Assembly (NCBI RefSeq): GCF_028747785.1
Contig: NZ_CP118158.1
Location: forward strand, 310,001-374,000
DNA: 64,000 nt
Reading direction: 5' to 3'
DNA from: Halosimplex aquaticum
GTDB taxonomy: Archaea > Halobacteriota > Halobacteria > Halobacteriales > Haloarculaceae
Both the position numbers and the translations under genes were made by a program. Under the pieces are notes generated by a model. It saw nothing but the letters and a program-made list of their open reading frames with translations. It had not been told where the DNA came from and did no database searches. The stretch's first letter is position 1, and each line of letters opens with the position of its first letter. Below, piece after piece: positions 9,060 through 16,270 of this stretch.

Positions 9060-9333
9060 ACCCTCAGCGATGCCGATGCCGCGGTTCTAGCCTGTGCTGC
9101 ACGCCGAGACGGAGTTGCCGTCATGGACGAGACTGCGGGCCGAACCGCCGCATCTGTCGAGGAGATACCAACGCGAGGGACCGTATATTTCGTCCCATCA
9201 CTTGTTCGTCAGGACGTGATCACCGCCGACGAGGCGCGAGACGTGATCGACGCGATGGTCGAGGAAAAGATGGTACTGCTCGACGGACATGTACGCGAAG
9301 ATCTGCGCCAAACTCGACTCCCTGGCCGACTGA
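9060..9333 (+). pseudogene. Frameshifted 3' part of a PIN-domain (VapC-like) gene
   Basis: The first frame reads LSDADAAVLACAARRDGVAV, MDETAGRTAA, TRGTVYFVPSLVRQDVITADEARDVIDAMVEE. This is the C-terminal half of a haloarchaeal PIN-domain protein (DUF3368-like), with the acidic positions of the D-A-D and MDE motifs. At the A-run 9265-9268 one extra base shifts the frame, and the family ending WYCSTDMYAKICAKLD continues in the next frame to a TGA at 9331-9333. The N-terminal half with the first catalytic Asp is missing. Intact relatives are probable toxin RNases. Confidence 0.75.
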
Positions 9334-9496
9334 CTACGTCCGCGAGCACGGCAGTGGCAATCGACGACTGTCGGCCGCCAGAGGACGGGGCTAACGGGGT
9401 CGCGCAGTGCAGAAGCTTTGGTGAGTGAATGGCGTGAGGCGGATGGAGAGGGCCTGTTCTCCCAGAAAAGTACCGACTGGGGCACAGTGAATTGCG

Positions 9497-10483
9497 CTAC
9501 GGAATCGTCTCTGGTGTCGTGAACGGCGCGATAGCGACCGATCGTTCCGTGACAGTGGCGACGCGGAGCACGAACGAGAATAACACAGCCAGCGGGAGGA
9601 AGCTCAGGACGACCGCGAACGGGACAACACCCGGGGCTGCGAGGAGTGGCGGCATCCCTGTCCGGGACGAAACTACCAGGAGCACAACTGTCGCGCTCAC
9701 CTCGGCTGGGAGTCCGACGTAGAGCAACATTCGCGAGAGATAGGAGAGTTCCTTCTGCATGAAGAGCGTCTTGAAGTACTCACGACTGATGTCCAGCAGT
9801 TCAAGTTTGTTGTCGAGACGTTCGACTCGAGACACGACCCGGTCGGGGAGCGCGTCGCCGTGGACCGCTTCGACGTGGCGAGCGGTCTGGATTCGCGTCG
9901 CGAGGTCGGTGTTGAGGATCGCCGACAGCGCGTGAAACGGGCTAGTCCCGGACCGTTCCAGCGAGTCGGCCACCCGATCAAGATCTGCGACCAGCGGGTC
10001 AACGAGCGCGTCGATGTCTCGCCGGACGCGTTCGTCATCGAGGTCCCCTGCCGACTGAGCGAGCGCTCTCGCCTCGCCGTTCGTGCTGCGGACGAGACGT
10101 TCGAGGAACTGCGGCGGGAGTACCGGGGTCACCGGCTGATCGGTCACCGCCGCGACGTCCGCCCGGAATACCTCTGTCTGTCGGATTTGTTTCCGCAGCG
10201 GGCCCGGTGCCTGGAGCTGTCTCGACAGGACGAGCTGGTTGATCGAGAGAACGACAGTGATGAGCGTCAGGTTCCCGCCGATGAACGCGCTGAATAGGTA
10301 GAACAGCGCCGTCGGGCTCGCCAGCGCCGTCAGATCCGCCCACTCCAGTACCAGCAGTATGGTCAAGATGAGCGAAGCGAGGAGCGCTGAGACGACCAGT
10401 CTGTCCCCTCTATACAGCACCCAGTCTATCGGCTTCCGGAAGGGCTGCTGGTCCGCCTCGGGCGGGTGCGTATCAGCCGTCAC
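9497..10483 (-). CDS. Integral membrane protein, unknown function
   Basis: 328 residues. Hydrophobic segments lie at about 29-49 (LVVSALLASLILTILLVLEW), 59-86, 250-272 and 283-312, with a long soluble middle (about 90-245) that is helical and charged and contains an Arg/Asp-rich stretch. The topology is two helices, a cytoplasmic or external domain, then two helices. Similar proteins are common and uncharacterised in haloarchaea. It is head-to-head with nothing close: the next gene upstream (10575-11201) is on the same strand with a 91-base gap. Confidence 0.75.
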   Translation of the reverse strand: MTADTHPPEADQQPFRKPIDWVLYRGDRLVVSALLASLILTILLVLEWADLTALASPTALFYLFSAFIGGNLTLITVVLSINQLVLSRQLQAPGPLRKQIRQTEVFRADVAAVTDQPVTPVLPPQFLERLVRSTNGEARALAQSAGDLDDERVRRDIDALVDPLVADLDRVADSLERSGTSPFHALSAILNTDLATRIQTARHVEAVHGDALPDRVVSRVERLDNKLELLDISREYFKTLFMQKELSYLSRMLLYVGLPAEVSATVVLLVVSSRTGMPPLLAAPGVVPFAVVLSFLPLAVLFSFVLRVATVTERSVAIAPFTTPETIP

Positions 10484-10574
10484 GGTGCCGCCTCCGTCCG
10501 GCGGGTATGGATTGCTGCCGACTCTCCTGGTCGTTGTCGACTAAGCGCGGCTGCCGAGCCGGTTCGGGATCGGA

Positions 10575-11201
10575 TCACCGGAGTGGTGACCGGTTGACTA
10601 TGCGAACGAGCAATGACCGCCACCGCTCGCGGTCACTTGCGGACTTGGACTCGTCTCCCGGCGAAGACTCTGCATGCGTGCCGTCGTCTATAGACGCCTC
10701 CCGTCGCCCGTCCGGGCCCGATCCCCCTTCGATGGCCGCCTCAAACTTCTCCTGGTTGAACGTCTCGAGGAGTTCGGTGGTCTCCGTGAGCCAGCCGTAG
10801 AGTCCGATCCGGAACCGCCGCTGGACCTCCTCTATCGGCGCGTGGGAGTACACGTGGACCCGACCGCCGGTTGGCAACCCCCGCGACCGTTTCTCCACCA
10901 TCCCGAGTTCGACGAGGTGATTGAGGCGGCGGTTGATATTGCTGGGATCCCGGTTGAGTTGGCTGGCGAGGTCCTGTACTGTCGCCTCACCGTCCCGCAT
11001 GAGCCGCTTGCATACCGTGAGCTCCATCTCGGAGATGTCGAATACCTCCCTGGCGACCGTCTCGACGTCGGGGGAGGCGAATACGGCGGTCGCGTCGACC
11101 GCCTCCATCTGGCCGTCACAACATGACGCCGCTTCGTGTTCTTTGAGGGCGCCACACGAAGCGCACTCGTAGAGATCGACCTCTCGTTCGGTGAGTTCCA
11201 T
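10575..11201 (-). CDS. HTH transcriptional regulator with N-terminal zinc knuckle (TrmB/MarR-like)
   Basis: 208 residues from MELTEREVDLYECASCGA. The N-terminus carries CASC plus a CC pair (residues about 12-33), a likely zinc site. A winged helix follows at about 65-125: DGEATVQDLASQLNRD, then SNINRRLNHLVELGMVEK as recognition helix, and a wing with GGRVHVY. The C-terminus is long, charged and probably disordered. A start nine codons upstream is possible but lies closer to the divergent promoter. It is divergent from the alpha/beta hydrolase at 11384 with 182 bases between them, so that gene is a candidate target. Confidence 0.82.
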   Translation of the reverse strand: MELTEREVDLYECASCGALKEHEAASCCDGQMEAVDATAVFASPDVETVAREVFDISEMELTVCKRLMRDGEATVQDLASQLNRDPSNINRRLNHLVELGMVEKRSRGLPTGGRVHVYSHAPIEEVQRRFRIGLYGWLTETTELLETFNQEKFEAAIEGGSGPDGRREASIDDGTHAESSPGDESKSASDRERWRSLLVRIVNRSPLR

Positions 11202-11383
11202 GTGGTAACGTACCGGTGAAATCACGGTATAGGTGCGGCTTGCAGTGTCTCGGGCCTGCCTCTGACACCACGTGCGGTGTCGCGGTCGAGTGATACCAAC
11301 TCGCTACCACTCCGTACGCATACGACAAGTACGCGACATTTCTATGTCCCTGCCGACCCTCGGGACGGGCGAGGGACTCACAC

Positions 11384-12220
11384 GTGCTATCGTACTCCGA
11401 GTGGTCAGACCGGCAGGACAGCGCCGCAGTCACCGTGGACGGACACGACCTCGAGGTCGCCTATTACGACGACGGCGAGGGGGACCCGGTGATCTTCCTC
11501 CACGGGATCCCGACGAACTCCTACCTATGGCGGAACGTGATCGGCTCGATCGCCGAGGAGCGACGGGTGATCGTCCCCGACATGCTCGGCTACGGGAATT
11601 CGTCCATGCGCGACGAGTTCGACCGGTCAATCCGCGCCCAGGAGGAGATGCTCGCGGCCTTAATCGCGGCTCTCGACCTCGGGACGGTGTCGCTAGTCGG
11701 TCACGACCTCGGCGGTGGCGTCGCACTCCGGTACGCTGTGCACAACCCCGACGCGGTCGAGCGGCTCGTCCTCTCGAACGCGGTCGCGTACGACTCGTGG
11801 CCGGTTCAGACGATCACGGAGCTTGGACTGCCGGAGACGGTCGAGGACCAGAGCGTCGGCGAGGTCCAGGAGATGCTGGACGGCATGTTCCGCCAGACGC
11901 TCACCGCCGACCCCGACGAGGCGTTCCTCGAAGGGATGAAGACACCCTGGAACTCCGAGGAGGGACTGACGTCGCTGGTCCGGGCGGCCATCGCGACCAA
12001 CACCAATCACACGACGGAGATCGACCCCGCCGACATCACGGCCGAGACGCTCCTGTTGTGGGGTGCCGACGACGAGTTCCAACCGATCGAGTCCGCCCAG
12101 CGATTGCAGGACGACATCGACAATGCATCGCTGACGGGATTGGACGACGCGACTCACTGGGTGATGGAGGACCGGCCGGAGGCCTATCGTGAGGAACTCG
12201 CCGCGTTTCTCGTCGGATAG
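11384..12220 (+). CDS. Alpha/beta hydrolase, haloalkane-dehalogenase-like with Asp nucleophile
   Basis: 278 residues, GTG start. The fold markers are HGIPTNSYLWRNV (oxyanion region, residues 40-52), nucleophile elbow GHDLGGG with Asp108, a likely acid in LLWGADDEF and the catalytic His in ATHWVMED near the C-terminus. An Asp nucleophile and the SYLW motif are typical of haloalkane dehalogenases and epoxide hydrolases. The two residues that hold halide in classical dehalogenases are changed: HGN is HGI and GHDW is GHDL. An epoxide-hydrolase-like or other ester/haloacid activity is therefore as likely. The neighbour divergent regulator may control it. Confidence 0.85.
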   Translation: MLSYSEWSDRQDSAAVTVDGHDLEVAYYDDGEGDPVIFLHGIPTNSYLWRNVIGSIAEERRVIVPDMLGYGNSSMRDEFDRSIRAQEEMLAALIAALDLGTVSLVGHDLGGGVALRYAVHNPDAVERLVLSNAVAYDSWPVQTITELGLPETVEDQSVGEVQEMLDGMFRQTLTADPDEAFLEGMKTPWNSEEGLTSLVRAAIATNTNHTTEIDPADITAETLLLWGADDEFQPIESAQRLQDDIDNASLTGLDDATHWVMEDRPEAYREELAAFLVG

Positions 12221-12271
12221 GCCGGACGGCGTCGCCGCTCACCTGGTGAACGTTCGCCAGCGTTCCGGGAG

Positions 12272-12652
12272 TCAGCGGGCCCTGAGCAGATACGCGGCGA
12301 CGGCGACGAGCGACACGACGCCGATGAGTCCGTAAAGCTCTGGCTCAGAGAGGGAACGCGCCGCCTCTCCGAGCGCGAGTACGGCCGCCAAGAAGTACTT
12401 TCCGCCGCGTCCGGCCACCGACGCGACGAGATACGTCCGACGATCGAGACCGAACGCACTGCCTGCTATCGAGAGGAGTTCGTACCCTCGCGGGATGGGC
12501 GCGAACGCGCCAAAGAGCAGCGTTGCGAACCCGTGTTCGTCGACGTACGCTTCGGCCCGGTCGATCCGGCGCCGGAGAATCGACCGTTTAGCACGGGACG
12601 ACCGCCTTTCCGACCGACGGTATAGCCGACGAGTCCCGCACTCACTGACCCA
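12272..12652 (-). pseudogene. Truncated and frameshifted VTT/DedA-family membrane protein
   Basis: The C-terminal part reads IDRAEAYVDEHGF, FGAFAPIPRGYELLS, SIAGSAFGLDRR and two hydrophobic segments, the pattern of VTT (SNARE-associated, DedA-like) proteins. Upstream, the matching piece GLVGYTVGRKGGRP lies in a different frame, so a frameshift falls near 12559-12584. The gene's first third is missing; the remnant stops where the dispersed repeat block 12653-12699 begins. Broken by both truncation and frameshift, it is unlikely to work. Confidence 0.72.
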
Positions 12653-12699
12653 CGGTCGCGTCCGAGCATTCTGTCCGGATCTCGACCTGCTTCTACTTA
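12653..12699. repeat. Dispersed repeat, copy B, left block
   Basis: Partner of 8699-8745, sharing about nine bases in ten over the block, with weaker similarity continuing rightward. It forms the break point of the VTT/DedA remnant. Between this block and the right block lies about 165 bases of AT-richer, non-coding DNA not matched in copy A. Confidence 0.8.
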
Positions 12700-12863
12700 C
12701 CTCAAATAGGTACACTTGGCGTATACATAGCCGAACAGCGCTCCAGTTCAATTGATTATAAGTAACCAACATCCCGGAATTCTTCCCAGAAAAGGCCTGA
12801 AAGATGAAATCCCAGAGGATTCGACCAGAGACAATACCAGACAGATCCAAGATGGGCACCAGT

Positions 12864-13119
12864 GAAACCACCGACAGTGAAAGTGGATCCAGTTTCGCTC
12901 CGGTGATGGCTGGCGTCTATTATCTGCCTCACCGTTCGTTAGCGTATGAGTTCGACACTCGATGAGACGGCTGCTGCCGACCACACGCGCAGACACATGA
13001 CGACGCTCCTCCTCGAAGAGCGAGACGACGAGTGGATTGTCACGCAGGGTGGCGTCGACATCGAAGGAGAAGGGCCGACTGCCGCCGCAGCAGCTGCCGA
13101 CTACTGCCGGAAGATCGAG
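12864..13119 (+). repeat. Dispersed repeat, copy B, right block
   Basis: Partner of 8823-9059. It holds the promoter and nearly all of the intact HicB-like gene. Similarity stops about where the following zinc-finger gene begins, so the second gene was not part of the shared segment or has been lost from copy A. Confidence 0.8.
12917..12923 (+). promoter_or_regulatory. TATA element for the HicB-like gene
   Basis: The sequence ctattat lies 26 bases before the ATG at 12946, the spacing expected for a leaderless haloarchaeal transcript. The same element is kept in the decayed copy at 8875-8882. Confidence 0.55.
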
Positions 13120-13131
13120 CATGCCGAGTAG
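12946..13131 (+). CDS. HicB-like small protein
   Basis: 61 residues. After a short N-terminal tail (SSTLDETAAADHTRRH) comes MTTLLLEERDDEWIVTQGG and VDIEGEGPTAAAAAADYC: two strands, a G-x-T turn and a helix, the small beta-alpha arrangement seen in HicB-type antitoxins. No toxin of the HicA type is next to it. It overlaps the following zinc-finger gene by 11 bases, indicating coupled translation. A decayed second copy lies at 8905-9059. Antitoxin function is a guess from fold alone. Confidence 0.65.
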   Translation: MSSTLDETAAADHTRRHMTTLLLEERDDEWIVTQGGVDIEGEGPTAAAAAADYCRKIEHAE

Positions 13132-13288
13132 TGACCAGGCGGAAGTCACGACAGACAGTCAGTTGAACAAGCGTCTCTGCCCAGAACAGCACGACGACCT
13201 CGTCGATCAAGCCGGGCCGATGGTGTACTGCAACGACTGTGGGCACACCTACCGGTATGCTGATCTCCTCAAGCGAGCTGAAACCTGA
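13121..13288 (+). CDS. Small zinc-finger protein overlapping the HicB-like gene
   Basis: 55 residues from MPSSDQAEVTT. It has a single Cys in RLCPEQHDD followed by CNDCGHTY, giving three Cys plus nearby His residues that could bind zinc. The start ATG lies inside the 3' end of the HicB-like gene, so the pair is probably translated together. Too short for a domain assignment. It resembles other short haloarchaeal CxxCGH proteins. Confidence 0.6.
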   Translation: MPSSDQAEVTTDSQLNKRLCPEQHDDLVDQAGPMVYCNDCGHTYRYADLLKRAET

Positions 13289-13343
13289 CTCGCAGCGCTA
13301 TCGGAGCGGATCTCGCTGGACAGCACAGTCGCACTATAGAGAA

Positions 13344-13670
13344 TCAGACACTATCCCGACTATACAGGACAAATCCAACGACGACGATACCGTACCCAGC
13401 AAGCGCCGCGAGAAGGCTGACATTCTGAACGACCATCGCTTGCCGCAACGAGAGTAACGGGGCAGTCCGCAAGGATCCGATAGCCCCCAATCCAGCAAGT
13501 TGTCCAAGCGTGAGCAAACCGACACCACTAGCTAGAATCCACTCAGCACGCGTCACCGAGCCAGCGCCCGCCGCAGGACGCTGCCACCGAAGGTATGCAT
13601 AGAAACCGGCGATACCCAGCACCTGGAAGAAGATCACCAGGATGCCGAGTTGCACGAATCCGGGAATCAT
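13344..13670 (-). CDS. Small membrane protein
   Basis: 108 residues from MIPGFVQLGILVIFFQVLG. Three hydrophobic segments are visible at about 5-25, 44-66 and 80-103, with an Arg/Ser-rich loop between the first two. The longer frame adds 17 polar residues containing Trp and is less likely. No family is recognised. It is convergent with the zinc-finger gene, 55 bases apart. Confidence 0.6.
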   Translation of the reverse strand: MIPGFVQLGILVIFFQVLGIAGFYAYLRWQRPAAGAGSVTRAEWILASGVGLLTLGQLAGLGAIGSLRTAPLLSLRQAMVVQNVSLLAALAGYGIVVVGFVLYSRDSV

Positions 13671-13999
13671 ACCGTCGCTATCCGGCCACTCTTTTATAGT
13701 CCCACTGGGCCACCACTTCATTGCTACGGTGGTCCGACGCGTGTTGAGATGCCCCCAAGTAGTCGTCGTAGGTTGACACCGCTATGCCAAGTGTCTAAAT
13801 ACAATCACAGTATCCAGTACGTGACCTCGTCAGTTGCTACAGAGTTGAACACAGCTTAGGGTGCTACAATTAGTCCCGTCCGGGAGTTCTACTTTCACCC
13901 CGCTCAGCGGACCATTAAGTGCAAACCGACCGATCGGTCTGGTAGAGGATCCAGTCCTCACGAGCGTCACACGCGCTCGTTCCCCTTCGGGTGATCCAA
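13671..13999. other. Gene-free interval
   Basis: These 329 bases separate the leftward membrane gene from the rightward short zinc protein. I see no supported gene. A small CG-rich stretch ctcgttccccttcgggtgat lies directly before the start of the zinc protein. Confidence 0.4.
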
Positions 14000-14149
14000 A
14001 TGCAACAGAGTCTCGACCGACTCGGACGTTGTCGTGAATGTGGGACCGCGCTGTTCGATGTCCACGTACTGGTCGAATACAAAACCGACGACGGCACGAA
14101 GTGCTTCGCCGAGTGTCCCGACTGTGGGACCGTCGTCCATCCCGAATAG
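14000..14149 (+). CDS. Short CxxC zinc-binding protein, 49 residues
   Basis: Reads MQQSLDRLGRCRECGTALFD, then VHVLVEYKTDDG, then CFAECPDCGTVVHPE and stop. Two knuckles (CREC and CPDC) about 25 residues apart make a compact zinc ribbon. The size and ending resemble, from memory, a haloarchaeal family of putative zinc-binding proteins. Open frames on the opposite strand over this locus are basic and look like shadows. Confidence 0.72.
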   Translation: MQQSLDRLGRCRECGTALFDVHVLVEYKTDDGTKCFAECPDCGTVVHPE

Positions 14150-14329
14150 AACGGACAACGGTTCACGCTTGTAAGCGCGCCATCTCGGGTCGGTAATAGA
14201 CGCCTCAAACAGCCACGAGCGATCAACCGCTTGAGTACTAGTCGTCTGAGTCCCTACCAACTGCATTCTGCTACTCCTCTCCCAAGTCCCAGATACGGTT
14301 ATATAGAAGATCTGCAGTAGTCTCTGGTC

Positions 14330-14794
14330 ATGGACAAACTCCAGTTGATTGCCGTCTCGATTACACGCCACCTCCTTGACGACTATATCGATTCCGTACG
14401 AGAGGAATTGGATGCGAAGAGTGCAGAATATGAAGGCCCGATCCCCTTTCCTCCGTTCGAAGTATCGGCTCCCCTCGAAACACTCGCTGAATCGCTGGCA
14501 GAGCGCGATCGGGATGACCTCCCTGTGTGGCTATCCGAGTTCGATTTGGCGACTGTCGAAAATACTGCGCTCTCCCCACCAGAGGCAGAACTGGAGATCG
14601 AGGGTCCAATTTCAGTATATGGTCGGAAACTTGTTATCTACAACAGCGCACCGATTAGAGCGGCGATGACCGTAGATCGTCCTGACGGGATTATCGCTGA
14701 TGCGAAAATGGAGACAGTCAATAGCCACGGCAAAGGGCGAAATGTCCCCGCTGGATACGACCCGAATCAGGACAACCAACCAAATCCGGAATAA
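14330..14794 (+). CDS. Hypothetical protein, 154 residues
   Basis: Starts MDKLQLIAVSITRHLLDDYI. The N-terminal half is helical and charged; the second half has short strands (ELEIEGPISVYGRKLVIYNS). The C-terminal tail YDPNQDNQPNPE looks disordered. The composition is acidic but less so than core proteins here. No family recognised. Its last 13 coding bases (caaatccggaata) recur at the very end of the gene at 18964. Confidence 0.5.
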   Translation: MDKLQLIAVSITRHLLDDYIDSVREELDAKSAEYEGPIPFPPFEVSAPLETLAESLAERDRDDLPVWLSEFDLATVENTALSPPEAELEIEGPISVYGRKLVIYNSAPIRAAMTVDRPDGIIADAKMETVNSHGKGRNVPAGYDPNQDNQPNPE

Positions 14795-15145
14795 ACAGCC
14801 ATAGCGCCGCAACTGTGAGAGAGAATACCCCTGTGATGGGATCAGGTCCTGCTGCCCCGATGTGCGAGTGGTGACTTGCCTTCGGGTATGACTATACACT
14901 GAGACCCCCTCACGAACGGGGAAGCCGGACGCAATAACGTGAAGACTGATAGAGTCGCTCTCAGAAGGGCCCCTGCAGCGGCTGACGAGAGTGGTGATGG
15001 CAGCGAGACACGGCGGTACGAGTGCACGAAATCGGACGAGACTGTATTCTCACGATTCGAAACATTCAACAGACAAACACTACCCAGATTACATGTAGAC
15101 GTCACCGTCGTTGGAAACCACGGACAATTGCTGCCCTCCCGAACG
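14795..15145. other. Region upstream of the plasmid-type ATPase gene
   Basis: 351 bases without a supported gene. The ATPase frame is open back to 14939, but that part is basic and Cys/Arg-containing, unlike the acidic Ser/Glu-rich protein that begins at 15146, so it is treated as non-coding. Confidence 0.45.
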
Positions 15146-16270
15146 ATGGCGAGTGAACGAGACTCCACAGCGTCGACAGCATCGTCCGAACCCGAAGGAC
15201 CGACGCAGGCATCACGACCGCTCCCGGTCCCCGTAGAAGAGACAGAGCCTAGCCCGGCCGAGGACACGGCGTCATCCGAACCCCGCAAGTACGTCGAAAT
15301 CCGGCCGACGGACACGCCGCTCTCACCACGGGCCGTCGGGCAAGCGATGGAGCAACTCTACTCGACACTCGACAGGGCGACGCAGACACGCCTCCGCGAC
15401 AAGCTCCGAGGCAACACAGCCCGTCCGAGCGTCGAGTGGCTCTTGGTCGCCGACGGCAACGAGGACACGGCCATCCGCTATCTCGTCGGGATCACCGACG
15501 AGGAGCGACACGACGAACTCGAACGGATCCTCCGGACGGCACTTCCCAACACCTACGAACTCCAGACGGTCGCGTGGCATCCCAACGAAATCACGAGTCT
15601 CGCGTCGACCACGGACCTGACCGATCTCTACACGACGGACACGGAGTACACGCCGGCGACTGAGGCTGATAGGCCGCCCCTCGTCGGCGTCGACTATCAC
15701 GGCCGCGCCGAACGACCGCCCGACTGGCAGACGCCACTGACGCCGCTCAGCGAACTCACGAACGACAGTTACGCACCCACCGACGACACCCACCGCTTGC
15801 CGCTGGCGACACTCGTCGAGACGATGCGCGACGCCGACGCGCCGGTCGTCTACCAGGTGCTCTGTCGACCGTATCGCGACATCTCGCCGGACGTCGAAGA
15901 GTACGAACTCGCGCTCGAAACCGGGACGGCATCACTTGGAGGAAAACTCCGGGAAGCACTGTTCCCGCGGCCGGTCGAAGAAGACCGCGCCTACGAGCCA
16001 CCGGCCAGCGACCGGGAACGGCTCGACGGCCTCGCCGAGCGCGACACCCACCGGACGTTCCAGGTGACCGCTCGCGCCGTCGTCTTTCCCGACGAGACGG
16101 GCCGCCCTTCTACCGGCATTGCCGAGGGCCTCGCCTCGGCACTCAGCCCGATCGACGGTCCGTTCCACCGCGTCGAGGGAACGATCGAGACGGACGACGG
16201 CGCCGGCAACGGCCCGGGCACGGAGTGCTTCGCGGCGCTGTGCGACCGCGTTCACGACCCCGTTGCCTAA
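15146..16270 (+). pseudogene. N-terminal part of plasmid-type HerA/VirD4-class protein, ended by in-frame TAA
   Basis: 374 codons from MASERDSTASTASS to the TAA at 16268-16270. The first 50 residues are a low-complexity Ser/Glu/Pro tail; then comes an alpha/beta domain (EIRPTDTPLSPRAVGQAME, VEWLLVADGNEDTAIRYLVG) like the N-terminal domain of VirB4/HerA-type conjugation ATPases. The frame is the same as that of the ATPase part that follows, and the protein sequence resumes straight after the stop with RTWNRLRRTF. A single change such as GAA to TAA explains the break. Related haloarchaeal plasmid proteins are, from memory, one chain of about 1,200 residues. Confidence 0.75.

Noticed and set aside
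12654-12871. N-terminal extension of the VTT/DedA frame through the repeat block
   Set aside because: The sequence is Arg/Ser-rich repeat DNA and not membrane-like; family similarity begins only inside the remnant.
13915-14371. Leftward frames over the short zinc protein
   Set aside because: Basic and Ser/Trp-rich; the opposite strand encodes a compact CxxC protein with a clear start and stop.
14939-15145. Longer N-terminus of the plasmid ATPase
   Set aside because: The added 69 residues are basic with Cys and differ sharply from the acidic tail starting at MASERD.
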